Shown here: positions 8,377-17,318 of the stretch, one piece after another
How positions within the stretch are numbered: position 1 is the first letter of the stretch
Layout: every line of letters begins with the position of its first letter
Assembly: GCA_937900695.1 (NCBI GenBank)
Contig: CALCFD010000032.1
Span: forward strand, 1 to 64,000
Source: an uncultured Eubacterium sp.
GTDB lineage: Bacteria > Bacillota > Clostridia > Peptostreptococcales > Anaerovoracaceae
Direction: 5' to 3'
DNA: 64,000 nucleotides
The notes under the pieces: model-generated
The model's input: the letters and a program-made list of their open reading frames with translations, nothing else
The model's database searches: none
What the model was told of the DNA's origin: nothing
Position numbers and translations under genes: made by a program

Positions 8377-8436
8377 TTGACAAAGATATATAAAAATTAT
8401 AGAATGGGCAATGCATGATACAAGTTGTTATAACAA
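8377..8436 (+). promoter_or_regulatory. Promoter and predicted GntR operator of the ARH-PfkB-PnuC operon
   Basis: TTGACA (8377-8382), 17-bp spacer, TAGAAT (8400-8405). About 20 bp downstream lies a perfect 12-bp palindrome TTGTTATAACAA (8425-8436), containing GT-TATA-AC, the type of site bound by HutC/UTRA GntR proteins. A GntR/UTRA gene closes this neighbourhood (11234), so it is the natural candidate. Binding is inferred. Confidence 0.55.
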
Positions 8437-8487
8437 TAAATGATAATTTGTACCGATTCAGTAAAGATAAAAGAGAGGAATATTAAC

Positions 8488-9486
8488 ATGCGTGATAAAA
8501 TTGCAGGAGCAATTTATGGTATGGCTTTGGGAGATGCCATGGGTATGCCAGCAGAACTTTGGGGAAAAGAACATACTAAGAAGTTTTTTGGTAAACCAAT
8601 TGATGAGTTATTAGATGGACCTGCCGAAAATGAAGTGGCATTTAATTATAAAAGAGGACAGTTTACAGATGATACTGGTCAGGCATTAGTTTTATTAGAT
8701 TCTATTGCAGCTACAGGTTATAGTCCTGATAGCAGAGATATTGCAATAAGGATGCTACAATGGGCAGAAAAGGAAAATGCTTTTGAAAATAATATATTAG
8801 GACCAACATCAAAAGTGGCACTTGCAAATTTTAGGGATGGTGTTGACAGTTCTGCTATTACAAACAAAGCGCTTTCAAATGGCAGCGCTATGAGAATTGC
8901 ACCAATTGGATGTTTATTTACACCTGATAGAAAGCAAGAAATAGTAGATTATGTATATGAAGTTTCAAAAGCTACACATACAAGTGATGTGACAATAGCA
9001 GGAGCTGCTATGATTGCAGTAGGTGTAAGCTCAGCTCTTGTTAACAACTCCTTTAATAATGTGATAGATGATATTATGAAAATCGAACCTTTAGGATATG
9101 CGAGAGGCTATGAGACATTTAGCCCTCGCCTTAAGGCTAGATGTGAGATAGCACTTCACATTGCTGATAAATTTAAAGGAGATAATGATAGATTTTTAAA
9201 GGAAATGTACGATGTTGTAGGTTCAGGAGTGGGAATTATTGAATCAGTTCCTGCTGCTGTAGGTATAGCTTATTATGCTAAAGAACCTAATTTATGTAGT
9301 ATTCTTTGCGCAAACCTTGGTGGAGATACAGATACTATTGGAGCTATGGCAACTGCTATCTGTGGTGCATTTACCGGTGCATCTAAAATAAATGAAGAGT
9401 ATAGAAAAACATTAGATGAGCAAAATGATGTTAATTTTGATAACTATATTGATATTCTTTTAAAAGGAAGGGAACAGTTAAAATGA
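8488..9486 (+). CDS. ADP-ribosylglycohydrolase family protein
   Basis: DraG/ARH-fold hydrolase of 332 aa that cleaves ADP-ribosyl or related N-/O-glycosidic bonds using a di-metal site. Metal motifs are visible: GxxxGDAMGMPAE near the N-terminus, FTDDTGQALVL (about residue 60), and near the C-terminus GGDTDTIGAMATAICGA, the family signature. I start at ATG 8488 (AGAGAGGA upstream); an in-frame ATG at 8440 would place the promoter's operator inside the gene. The stop overlaps the next start by 4 bp. In the company of a PfkB kinase and PnuC it more likely acts on ADP-ribose or nicotinamide-riboside-type metabolites than on dinitrogenase reductase. Confidence 0.88.
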   Translation: MRDKIAGAIYGMALGDAMGMPAELWGKEHTKKFFGKPIDELLDGPAENEVAFNYKRGQFTDDTGQALVLLDSIAATGYSPDSRDIAIRMLQWAEKENAFENNILGPTSKVALANFRDGVDSSAITNKALSNGSAMRIAPIGCLFTPDRKQEIVDYVYEVSKATHTSDVTIAGAAMIAVGVSSALVNNSFNNVIDDIMKIEPLGYARGYETFSPRLKARCEIALHIADKFKGDNDRFLKEMYDVVGSGVGIIESVPAAVGIAYYAKEPNLCSILCANLGGDTDTIGAMATAICGAFTGASKINEEYRKTLDEQNDVNFDNYIDILLKGREQLK

Positions 9487-10391
9487 AAACTTTAGTAGTT
9501 GGTGCTGCAGTTATCGATATGATTATGGTAATAGATAAGCTTCCAGAAAGTGGGGGAGATGTTTTATGCAGTGACAATAAAACGCTAGTAGGTGGTTGTG
9601 CATATAATGTTGCTTCTACTATGAAAAACCTTCAATGTGAACATGATTTATGTGTGCCTGTAGGAAAAGGAATGTATGCTGATATCATTAAAAAGGAACT
9701 TGATAAAAAAGGATATAAACTTTTAATTGAAGATCCTTCAATGGATAATGGATATTGTCTTTGCCTTGTTGATGCAGAGGGTGAAAGAACATTTATTACA
9801 GCACAAGGTATTGAAGGTGCATTTAAGATGGATTGGTTTGAAAATATAGATATGAACCAATATGATAAGGTATATATAGCAGGATATCAAGCTTTTGGTG
9901 AAGCGGGAAAAGTATTAATAGAATGGTTAAAAAATCTAAATCAGCAGATTGTATTTGCGCCAGGTCCTGTAATTTGCCAAATCGATAAAGATGTAATAGA
10001 CGCTATATTAGCTATGAAACCAATCGTTCATTTAAATGATAAGGAACTACTTGATTTTACTAAAGAAAAAACTATAGATGAGGGACTTAAGTCTTTAAAT
10101 GATATAACTGATAATTTAGTTATAGTAACACAAGGCGCTGATGGAGCAACATATTTTGACGGCTTAAATATTAAACACATTGATGGAGTTAAAGGTGAAG
10201 TAGTAGATACTATAGGAGCTGGTGACAGTCACATCGGCGGTGTTTTAAGTGGACTTAGCCAAGGAATGTCAATTGATAGCGCCATAAAACTTGCCAATCA
10301 GGTTGCAGCACTAGTCGTTGGTGTTAAGGGACCTGTTATAAATAGAGAAGATTTTGTTGAGAAATTTGGAGAGGTAAAATGGAACGAATAA
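9483..10391 (+). CDS. PfkB family carbohydrate/nucleoside kinase
   Basis: Ribokinase-fold sugar kinase of 302 aa. The N-terminal substrate region is GGCAYNVASTMKNL (about residues 37-50), and the C-terminal PfkB signature VDTIGAGDSHIGG carries the anion hole and catalytic Asp (about residue 248). It overlaps the glycohydrolase by 4 bp and the PnuC gene by 13 bp, so the three are translated together. Ribokinase and nucleoside kinases are in this family. Given the neighbours, ribose, ADP-ribose-derived sugar or nicotinamide riboside are plausible substrates, but the sequence does not decide between them. Confidence 0.85.
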   Translation: MKTLVVGAAVIDMIMVIDKLPESGGDVLCSDNKTLVGGCAYNVASTMKNLQCEHDLCVPVGKGMYADIIKKELDKKGYKLLIEDPSMDNGYCLCLVDAEGERTFITAQGIEGAFKMDWFENIDMNQYDKVYIAGYQAFGEAGKVLIEWLKNLNQQIVFAPGPVICQIDKDVIDAILAMKPIVHLNDKELLDFTKEKTIDEGLKSLNDITDNLVIVTQGADGATYFDGLNIKHIDGVKGEVVDTIGAGDSHIGGVLSGLSQGMSIDSAIKLANQVAALVVGVKGPVINREDFVEKFGEVKWNE

Positions 10392-11077
10392 ACAATTTTT
10401 TTAGTGATTGGAGTTTTAAAGAAAAATTATGGTTAGCTTTTGTGTTAACATTTCAGACTGTAGCTTGGATTATAAATAAAGAATCTGCTTTTATGTTAAT
10501 CATGACGTTAACATCTAGTTTAAATCTTGTACTTGGTGCTAAAGGTAAAGTAGCCGGTTTATATTTTGCTATTATTAATAGTGCTATGTATGCATATAGC
10601 TGTTTAGCAATTCCACTATATGGGGAAATTATGTATAACATACTATACAGTATCCCAGTAAGTGCATCAGCAATTTATCTATGGAAGAAAAATACTGCAA
10701 GTGATGGTGAAGTTAAATTCCGTACTATGTCTAAGAACTTTATAATTGGAACATTAGTTGTAACAATTATTGCTATTTTTGCTTATTCTCAGTTACTAAA
10801 ATGGATGGGAGGCAATTTCGCATTTATGGATTCACTTACAACTGTAGTATCTGTAATTGCTAGTATGTTGTATCTATTGCGTTACTCAGAGCAGTGGCTA
10901 ATGTGGGTTATTGTAAATGCATTATCAATTGTAATGTGGATTATGGTTCTTATGTCAGGAGATAAGAGTGCAATCCTTATTATTATCATGAAAGTTGTAA
11001 ATCTATGTAACTCATCATATGGATATTGGAACTGGAAAAAGATTGCTAAAAAAGTAGAAAATCATGAAATAGCTTAA
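10379..11077 (+). CDS. pnuC: Nicotinamide riboside transporter PnuC
   Basis: Membrane protein of 232 aa with about seven hydrophobic segments. The C-terminal part carries the PnuC pattern (EQWLMWVIVNALSIVMWI, then SSYGYWNWKKI), where Trp and Asn residues line the vitamin site. PnuC carriers move nicotinamide riboside by facilitated diffusion and need phosphorylation inside the cell to trap it. The overlapping PfkB kinase could do that trapping. It overlaps the kinase gene by 13 bp and is followed by a hairpin at 11105. Confidence 0.88.
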   Translation: MERINNFFSDWSFKEKLWLAFVLTFQTVAWIINKESAFMLIMTLTSSLNLVLGAKGKVAGLYFAIINSAMYAYSCLAIPLYGEIMYNILYSIPVSASAIYLWKKNTASDGEVKFRTMSKNFIIGTLVVTIIAIFAYSQLLKWMGGNFAFMDSLTTVVSVIASMLYLLRYSEQWLMWVIVNALSIVMWIMVLMSGDKSAILIIIMKVVNLCNSSYGYWNWKKIAKKVENHEIA

Positions 11078-11103
11078 ATTATATATATTAATAATAAATT
11101 TCT

Positions 11104-11141
11104 AATACCGGTATAACTTAAGTTGTGCCGGTATATTTATT
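11104..11141 (+). terminator. Terminator after pnuC
   Basis: ATACCGG / CCGGTAT stem around a 16-nt loop, then a T-rich tail TATTTATTTT. A moderately strong intrinsic terminator. Confidence 0.65.
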
Positions 11142-11233
11142 TTAATAATGTAAGAAAAAGATATAACTTGAAATAACAAGATGGATAGTAATATAATATA
11201 AGAATATAGGCGTGTTTGTAATGAGGTAATAAA

Positions 11234-11947
11234 ATGACGAAATATGAAAAAATTAAGAAAGATATATTAGATAAAATAGAAAAACAAGATTGGAAGTCTA
11301 ATCAAGTTATTCCATCAGAAAGTGATTTATGTGAATACTATGATGTAAGTAGGATTACAGTAAGAAGAGCTTTAGATGAGCTTGTTAAAGATCGCGTTTT
11401 ATATCGAATTAAAGGTAAAGGATGTTTTGTATGTCAACAAGCATCAGATGGGCTTAAAAATATATACAGTTTTACTGAGGCTATTAAACATTGTGGTAAA
11501 ACTCCGACAAAAAAGCAGATTTCTTTTGAGAAAAAGCCAGCAGATGAAGAAATAGCCAATAATTTAGAAATTGAACAAGGTGAAGATGTTTATATTTTAA
11601 AGTGTCTTTATTTAGCAGATGACGTGCCTTATTGTGTAAATATATCAGCGTTGCCAGCTTCGATATTTACAAAACTAGAGTATTTCGATTTTAATGATAA
11701 ATCTCTTTATGAGATATTAAAAAGTTTTTATAATATTTCATTTACGAGGGTTAGACAAACTATTACTGCAGTAGTGGGAGATAGTAATATAAATGGACTT
11801 CTTGAAAATATAAAAAATAAGCCATTGTTGGAAATTGATGGTGTTGCAAGATGTTTAAAGGATAGTGTAGAGAGCGTATGCGAATACTATAGATCATATA
11901 TTTTAACTGATATATTAAGCTATGAAGTTGAAAAATATAATAAATAA
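11234..11947 (+). CDS. GntR family regulator, HutC/UTRA type
   Basis: 237 aa. The N-terminal winged helix (residues 1-68) has the GntR core IPSESDLCEYYDVSRITVRR followed by ALDELVKDR. The UTRA ligand domain (about 85-230) follows, with the pattern of HutC-like sensors. It could control the operon behind it (thioesterase, cupin, LOR/SDH protein), the NAD-type operon before it, or both. A CTTG-N6-CAAG inverted repeat lies in its own leader near 11168-11181. The ligand is unknown. Confidence 0.9.
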   Translation: MTKYEKIKKDILDKIEKQDWKSNQVIPSESDLCEYYDVSRITVRRALDELVKDRVLYRIKGKGCFVCQQASDGLKNIYSFTEAIKHCGKTPTKKQISFEKKPADEEIANNLEIEQGEDVYILKCLYLADDVPYCVNISALPASIFTKLEYFDFNDKSLYEILKSFYNISFTRVRQTITAVVGDSNINGLLENIKNKPLLEIDGVARCLKDSVESVCEYYRSYILTDILSYEVEKYNK

Positions 11948-11959
11948 GGAGTACTAATT

Positions 11960-12400
11960 ATGCTAGATAATAAAGAAGCTTGGATGAAATTAGCAGAGGA
12001 AAGATCAAATCATTATTTAAATCTTGGAGATGGTGGATTTGATGAGCATATGAAGGGCTGGTTTAAAAGTTGCAATTACGAGGAAAAGACAATAGTATAC
12101 GGTTTTAAGACTCAAAATTGGCAGATAAATGAAAGAGGAGAAATTCATGGAGGTGTTATTGCAGGTATGTTTGACACTTCGATGGGAACAGTTGCTAATT
12201 TTATTGCAGGTGAAAATGAATCTACGACAGTTGATTTTACAGTATCATTTATTAGAACTCTTCCTCTAGGTGCTGAAGTTGAAATTAAAAATTATATTGT
12301 AAAGCCTGGTAGAAGAGCCATAAGAATACGAGGCGAAATGTATGATGTTGGAAGTGGTAAGCTAATTGCTACAAGTTCAGGTACATGGATGCCATTGTAG
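11960..12400 (+). CDS. PaaI-type hotdog thioesterase
   Basis: Single hotdog-fold domain, 146 aa. The signature GEIHGGVIAGMFDTSMG (about residues 58-74) carries the catalytic Asp and the HGG loop of PaaI/acyl-CoA thioesterases, followed by STTVDFTVSFIR and the RRAIRIRGE strand. It would hydrolyse an acyl- or aryl-CoA. It has an AAGGAG site and lies 12 bp after the GntR gene and 13 bp before the cupin, inside one operon. Confidence 0.8.
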   Translation: MLDNKEAWMKLAEERSNHYLNLGDGGFDEHMKGWFKSCNYEEKTIVYGFKTQNWQINERGEIHGGVIAGMFDTSMGTVANFIAGENESTTVDFTVSFIRTLPLGAEVEIKNYIVKPGRRAIRIRGEMYDVGSGKLIATSSGTWMPL

Positions 12401-12413
12401 GTTGGAGGAAATT

Positions 12414-12758
12414 ATGAGTAAAAGAGAAGAAAGAAACATAGTTAAAGTTGAAAATGTACAGGGTGGTGCTGGATATATTTTAAAAGATACACTTATGGAT
12501 GCTATCCAGTTAGGTGATAATTGCAAAATGTTTGCACAAATTACTCTTAAGCCAGGATGTGAAGTTGGCTATCATAAACATGTAGGAGACACAGAAACAT
12601 ACTATATTTTAAGTGGCAGTGGGATTTACAGTGATAATGGCAAAGAAATTAGAGTTAATGCTGGAGATGTTACATTTTGTAAAGATGGTGATAAGCATGG
12701 CCTAGTAAATGATGGTGAGAAAGATTTAGAAATGGTAGCACTTATTTTGAAGGCATAA
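12414..12758 (+). CDS. Cupin domain protein
   Basis: Small one-domain cupin of 114 aa. Cupin motif 1 reads GYHKHVGDTETYYILSGSG (metal ligands His-x-His and Glu) and motif 2 has GDVTFCKDGDKHGLVN (His). It is a possible metal-dependent isomerase, dioxygenase or metabolite sensor. The start at ATG 12414 is set by the TTGGAGG site; a longer in-frame extension would run back into the thioesterase. It shares the operon with the LOR/SDH-domain protein. Confidence 0.85.
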   Translation: MSKREERNIVKVENVQGGAGYILKDTLMDAIQLGDNCKMFAQITLKPGCEVGYHKHVGDTETYYILSGSGIYSDNGKEIRVNAGDVTFCKDGDKHGLVNDGEKDLEMVALILKA

Positions 12759-12788
12759 TAAAATGTAAAAAGATAGGAGAGAAAGAAA

Positions 12789-13880
12789 ATGTTTAAATTA
12801 CCTAAATATATAACACCAAATTTTGCAGAAGATAGATTTAAAAATGCACCAAATGCTGTTTTAAAAGAAGCACCTGTTAATAAAGCAGCACCAAAGAATT
12901 TTCATGCCACTTCTATTTATCCAGAATATTTCAAAATAGATGGAAAATGGCTTCTTGCAGAGGATAGCCGTATGGATTGTGTTCCAGTATTTGAAGAGGG
13001 TAAAATACTAGTAAGGGAATTTAGAAATCTTAAAAAAGGCGATTTGGTGGTAGTTGGTAGAACAGAAAACTGTGAAGAGGGTATTTATGTTCATAACAAT
13101 TGCTTTGAGAAGGAAGAAGCCACTAAGGTAGCGACATTTGCATTTCGTCAGAGTAGAAGTAGAGAAACTGGCTTCAGTAATGATTATAAGGGACTTGTAG
13201 ATCTTTTAAAATATGAAAAAGAGCATAATGGTTATGTGGTTTGGGTATTAGGACCTGCATGTTCATTTGATGTAGAGGCTAGAAATAACATGGCAAAATT
13301 AGTGAGTGAAGGCTATGTAAGTGCTCTTCTTGCTGGCAATGCACTTGCAACTCACGATCTTGAGGGTGGATTTAAGGGTACAGCACTTGGTACAGACATC
13401 GTAACTCAGCTGCCTCATGATGATGGACATTATAATCATTTAGATACTATAAATGCTATTAATACTCATGGTTCTATTAAAACATTTATTGAAAAGGAAG
13501 GCATTAAGGATGGTGTAATCCATGCTTGTGTAAAAAATAACGTACCATTTGTACTTAATGGTTCAATCCGAGACGATGGACCTTTACCTGAGGTATATGA
13601 GCATACATATCAGGGACAAGATACTATTCGATCTCATGTGCGTAAAGCTACAACTATAATAGGAATGGCAACAGTTCTTCATACTATTGCAACAGGTAAT
13701 ATGACACCTACGTACAGAGTATTAGAAGATGGAACTATACGACCTCTTTACTTTTATATGGTAGATACATCGGAGTTTGCAGCAAATAAGCTTGGAGATA
13801 GAGGAAGTTTATCAGCAAAAGGAATAGTTACTAACGTTCAGGATTTTCTTATGAATGTAACAAAGGGTCTTGGCATTTAA
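12789..13880 (+). CDS. LOR/SDH-domain protein (archaeal ornithine cyclodeaminase-like)
   Basis: 363 aa, soluble. The conserved centre reads VLGPACSFDVEARNNMAKLV and, about 20 residues on, LLAGNALATHDLEGG, close to the pattern I associate with the LOR/SDH bifunctional-enzyme domain (TIGR00300) found in archaeal ornithine cyclodeaminases and plant lysine-ketoglutarate reductase fusions. Those proteins use NAD and act on ornithine or basic amino-acid derivatives. An AGGAGA site precedes ATG 12789. Sitting with a thioesterase and cupin it may belong to an amino-acid catabolic route. The family call comes from memory of motifs and is moderate; the substrate is not determined. Confidence 0.55.
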   Translation: MFKLPKYITPNFAEDRFKNAPNAVLKEAPVNKAAPKNFHATSIYPEYFKIDGKWLLAEDSRMDCVPVFEEGKILVREFRNLKKGDLVVVGRTENCEEGIYVHNNCFEKEEATKVATFAFRQSRSRETGFSNDYKGLVDLLKYEKEHNGYVVWVLGPACSFDVEARNNMAKLVSEGYVSALLAGNALATHDLEGGFKGTALGTDIVTQLPHDDGHYNHLDTINAINTHGSIKTFIEKEGIKDGVIHACVKNNVPFVLNGSIRDDGPLPEVYEHTYQGQDTIRSHVRKATTIIGMATVLHTIATGNMTPTYRVLEDGTIRPLYFYMVDTSEFAANKLGDRGSLSAKGIVTNVQDFLMNVTKGLGI

Positions 13881-13898
13881 CACTAGGAGGTGTTTTTT

Positions 13899-14306
13899 AT
13901 GGCTAGAGTAAAAGATAAAAAGAAAGGTTCAGGAATGGCAAAGGTTCTTATTATAGCAATTATTATCATCGCTATAGTAGGTATTTTGTTTAAGTTTTTT
14001 GTATATGATAATTTAAAAGAAAAAGCTATAGATAAGGTATCAGAAAACTTAATTGAGCAAGTGCTTCAAAAAGATGGCCTTCCGGTAGATTCACAGAGAG
14101 TTAAGCAGATTATTGATTCTGTATCAGAAGAAGATAAGCAAAAAGTAGAAAAAATATTTAATGAAGAATTTGGTGTAACTTCAATTCCTAAGATTACCGA
14201 ATATGTAACAAATCGAGATATTAATGGTTTAAAGGAATATGCTAAAGAAAAATTAAGTGATGATCAGTTAACTGAGTTATATCAGATTTATAGAAAATAT
14301 CAATAA
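13899..14306 (+). CDS. Single-pass membrane protein of unknown function
   Basis: 135 aa: a basic N-terminus (ARVKDKKKG), one hydrophobic helix (about residues 17-36, mostly Ile) and a charged helical domain of about 95 residues, presumably outside the membrane. AGGAGG lies 6 nt before ATG 13899; the preceding in-frame GTG has no spacing for it. It closes the operon and ends 3 bp before a bidirectional terminator. I recognise no family. The alternation of KQIIDSVSEEDKQKVEKIF and KLSDDQLTELYQIYRKY suggests a helical regulatory or adaptor domain. Confidence 0.7.
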   Translation: MARVKDKKKGSGMAKVLIIAIIIIAIVGILFKFFVYDNLKEKAIDKVSENLIEQVLQKDGLPVDSQRVKQIIDSVSEEDKQKVEKIFNEEFGVTSIPKITEYVTNRDINGLKEYAKEKLSDDQLTELYQIYRKYQ

Positions 14307-14308
14307 AT

Positions 14309-14337
14309 AAAAAAGACTGCCTGATGGCAGTCTTTTT
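14309..14337. terminator. Bidirectional terminator between convergent genes
   Basis: AAAAAAGACTGCC-TGAT-GGCAGTCTTTTTT: a perfect stem with A and T tracts on both sides, serving the plus-strand operon and the minus-strand ABC gene. Confidence 0.9.
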
Positions 14338-16091
14338 TAAATATCAAAATCCATATCAAGTCCTTCAAACTGCATTTTATAGTAATATGCATAAAGACCA
14401 TCTGCTTTAAGAAGAGTGTTATGAGAGCCACGCTCTTTTATACCTTCTTCGGTCATAACTATGATTTCATCAGCATTGCGTACCGTAGATAATCTGTGGG
14501 CAATAGTAATAGTAGTACGATTTTTAGCAAGAGCTTCTAAGCTTTGCTGTATATGTCGTTCACTTTCGTTATCAAGGGCACTAGTGGCTTCATCTAAAAT
14601 AAGAATTGGAGGATTTTTTAAAAATACTCTAGCAATACTTATTCTTTGCTTTTGGCCACCAGATAATCTAGTGCCTCTTTCTCCTACAAAAGTATCGTAG
14701 CCATCAGGTAGATCTTGGATAAAATTATGAATATTAGCACGCTTAGCAGCTGTGATGATTTCATCCATTGTAGCATCTGGTTTACCATAAGCGATATTTT
14801 CTTTTATAGTTCCAAAGAACATATAAACATCTTGCTGTACAATACCTATTTGATCTCTAAGGGATTTTAGAGTTAAGTCTTTTATATTGTGTCCATCAAT
14901 AGTTATTTGGCCATCTGTAACATCATAAAATCTCGGTAAGAGTGAACAAATAGTAGTTTTACCACTACCAGAAGGACCAACTAACGCTACCGATTTACCA
15001 GCATTTATTGTAAAGCTAATATCGTTTATAACATCAGTATCATCCTCATCGTAGCGAAATGAGACATGATCATAGCAGACATCACCTTTTACCTTTGTAA
15101 GTGGCTTTGCATTTAGGCTATCTGTAATTTCTGGATCAGTGTCCATCACCTCTGCAAAACGTCTAAATCCTGACATGCCTTTTTGAATCATCTCAGTAAG
15201 CTCAACTAAAATTTGAATAGGGCTTACAAAGATGCCAATATAAATAGCATACATAGCAAGGTCAACAGCAGTCATATGTCCTTTGGCTATAAGAAATCCA
15301 CCAACTGAGAAAGTAACAAGATACATCATGCCTTGGAAAAATAAGTTACCAGTCATAAAACTACCCATACATTTGTAATTATCGTTTTTAGAAAGCAAGA
15401 AGTTGTGATTACTTTTTCTAAATTTTTCTCTTTCAATATCTTCATTGGCAAAAGATTGTACGACTCTAATACCTGCAAGGGTATCTTGTAACGATACATT
15501 GACATCACCAATCTTACGTCTATTTTCCATAAATGTAGCTTGCATACGTTTATTTTGGCTAAGTGAAAAGAAAAACATACAAATAACTAGTATAGCTAAA
15601 GGAATTGCAAGCATCCAGTTGATCATAAATAGAAAAATAAATGAGCCTACAATTTTTATTAGTGAGATAAAAAAGTTTTCAGGTCCGTGATGTGCAAATT
15701 CTGCAATATCAAATAAATCAGAAACTAGTTTACTCATCATTTGCCCTGAATTATTTTTATCATAATATGAAAAAGATAGTTTTTCATAATGGTCAAAGAG
15801 TTGTTGGCGCATATCACGCTCCATATAAGCACCCATCATATGTCCTTGATAGCTGACATAGTATTTACAAAGACACTGTATGATATACATAAGAAACATT
15901 CCTATAGAAATAGGAATCAAAGCTTTTAATATAACATCTTTGGGTTGAGTAAATAACCCGGTATTAGCAACTCGTAAAATCTGCGGGTAGGCAAGATCCA
16001 CTAAACTAATAACTGTAGCGCATATAAGGTCTAAAAAGAAAATTGCTCTATACGGTTTATAAAATTTCAAAAAACGTTTAAATGTATTCAT
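14337..16091 (-). CDS. ABC exporter, fused membrane and ATPase domains
   Basis: Half-size ABC exporter of 584 aa that works as a dimer in the cytoplasmic membrane. Six hydrophobic segments fill residues 1-310, then the nucleotide-binding domain: Walker A GPSGSGKTT (about 369), Q-loop IVQQDVYMF, signature RLSGGQKQRIS (about 471), Walker B ILILDEATSALD and H-loop AHRL. It belongs to the MdlB/MsbA-like multidrug/lipid group. Unusually for that group there is no adjacent partner gene, so a homodimer is expected. Substrate unknown. Confidence 0.92.
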   Translation of the reverse strand: MNTFKRFLKFYKPYRAIFFLDLICATVISLVDLAYPQILRVANTGLFTQPKDVILKALIPISIGMFLMYIIQCLCKYYVSYQGHMMGAYMERDMRQQLFDHYEKLSFSYYDKNNSGQMMSKLVSDLFDIAEFAHHGPENFFISLIKIVGSFIFLFMINWMLAIPLAILVICMFFFSLSQNKRMQATFMENRRKIGDVNVSLQDTLAGIRVVQSFANEDIEREKFRKSNHNFLLSKNDNYKCMGSFMTGNLFFQGMMYLVTFSVGGFLIAKGHMTAVDLAMYAIYIGIFVSPIQILVELTEMIQKGMSGFRRFAEVMDTDPEITDSLNAKPLTKVKGDVCYDHVSFRYDEDDTDVINDISFTINAGKSVALVGPSGSGKTTICSLLPRFYDVTDGQITIDGHNIKDLTLKSLRDQIGIVQQDVYMFFGTIKENIAYGKPDATMDEIITAAKRANIHNFIQDLPDGYDTFVGERGTRLSGGQKQRISIARVFLKNPPILILDEATSALDNESERHIQQSLEALAKNRTTITIAHRLSTVRNADEIIVMTEEGIKERGSHNTLLKADGLYAYYYKMQFEGLDMDFDI

Positions 16092-16209
16092 ATTTTAAAT
16101 CTCTCCTCATTTTTTAAGCAAAGATTAGTATAACATATTTTGTTCACTGAGGCTGTAGTATATGATAAAATCAAGTATAAAAACTTGCATTAATAAGGAA
16201 GGAAAAATT

Positions 16210-17193
16210 ATGTTTGAAAATATAATCGAAGAAATATCTATAGAGGAAATGAGCGGATTTAAAATTGGACATGCTGAAAACAAAGAAGCTATGACAGGAG
16301 TAACTGCTATTATTTTTGATGAACAAGCTAGATGTGGAGTAGATATTAGTGGAGGCGGTCCAGCATCAAGAGAAACTCCACTACTAGATCCTAAAATGGC
16401 ATGTGAAAACATTAATTGTCTTGTTTTATCAGGAGGATCAGCTTTTGGTCTTGAGGCAGGAGCAGGTGCTTGTAGATATTTAGAAGAGCAAGGTATAGGA
16501 TTTGAAACTGGATATGCTAAAGTTCCATTAGTATGTCAGTCATGTATTTATGATCTGTCTATTGGTAGCAGTAAGATAAGACCGGACGTTAAGATGGGTT
16601 ATGAAGCTTGTAAAAATGCATTTGAGTCTATATTTGTAAATAGCGAAATGGGAAATGTTGGCGCTGGTATAGGTGCTACAGTAGGTAAGTTAAAGAATAT
16701 GTCTAATTCTATGAACTCTGGCTTAGGTATTTGCGCATTTAAGTTAGGAGAACTTAAGGTAGCAGCGATAGTAGTAGTTAATGCTCTTGGCGATATTTTT
16801 GATTATGATACAGGTGAAAAAATTGCGGGTATGTTAACTGATGATAGAACAGCTTATGATGACTGTGAAGAGAACATGTATAAGCTGCAAATTAATATGG
16901 AGCAAGGTTACTCAAACAATACAACTATTGGAGCTATAATTACTAATGGTGATTTTTCTAAGGCAGATATGAATAAAGTTGCAAGGATGGCGACTAATGC
17001 TTATTCAAAATGTATCAAACCTGTAGCAACAACTGCTGATGGAGATACAATTTATGCAGTTTCAACAGGCAATGTAAAAGCTGATATAAATGCAGTAGGA
17101 ACTTTAGCAGCACGTGCTATGGGAGAAGCTATAAAAAATGCTATAAATAAATCTAAAATGCCAGATGAAGAATATCTTAAAATAGTTCTCTAA
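16210..17193 (+). CDS. P1 family peptidase (L-aminopeptidase/D-esterase, DmpA-like)
   Basis: N-terminal nucleophile hydrolase of 327 aa that splits itself into two chains. The GVDISGGGPASRETPLLDP loop and LVLSGGSAFGLEAGAG form the substrate region. The self-cleavage point is most likely between Asn and Thr in SNNTTIGAIITNG (about residue 238), making Thr the nucleophile. I use ATG 16210 (AAGGAAGG upstream); earlier in-frame codons would start inside the promoter region. Such enzymes trim N-terminal residues from small peptides, fitting peptide/amino-acid catabolism. It stands alone, between the ABC exporter (divergent) and the sigma-54 activator. Confidence 0.87.
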   Translation: MFENIIEEISIEEMSGFKIGHAENKEAMTGVTAIIFDEQARCGVDISGGGPASRETPLLDPKMACENINCLVLSGGSAFGLEAGAGACRYLEEQGIGFETGYAKVPLVCQSCIYDLSIGSSKIRPDVKMGYEACKNAFESIFVNSEMGNVGAGIGATVGKLKNMSNSMNSGLGICAFKLGELKVAAIVVVNALGDIFDYDTGEKIAGMLTDDRTAYDDCEENMYKLQINMEQGYSNNTTIGAIITNGDFSKADMNKVARMATNAYSKCIKPVATTADGDTIYAVSTGNVKADINAVGTLAARAMGEAIKNAINKSKMPDEEYLKIVL

Positions 17194-17318
17194 AATTGTT
17201 ATATTTTAACACGCCGTGAGCAACTATTGTATTAATTACGTGTATTTTACTTTTTATTTGTGGTAAGATTAAAATACTTGATTTTGATATTTGATTAGAA
17301 GATGTAAGAGGAATAAAA

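Noticed and set aside
10300..10380. NAD+-II type riboswitch ahead of pnuC
   Set aside because: pnuC starts inside the kinase gene with a 13-bp overlap, leaving no untranslated leader.
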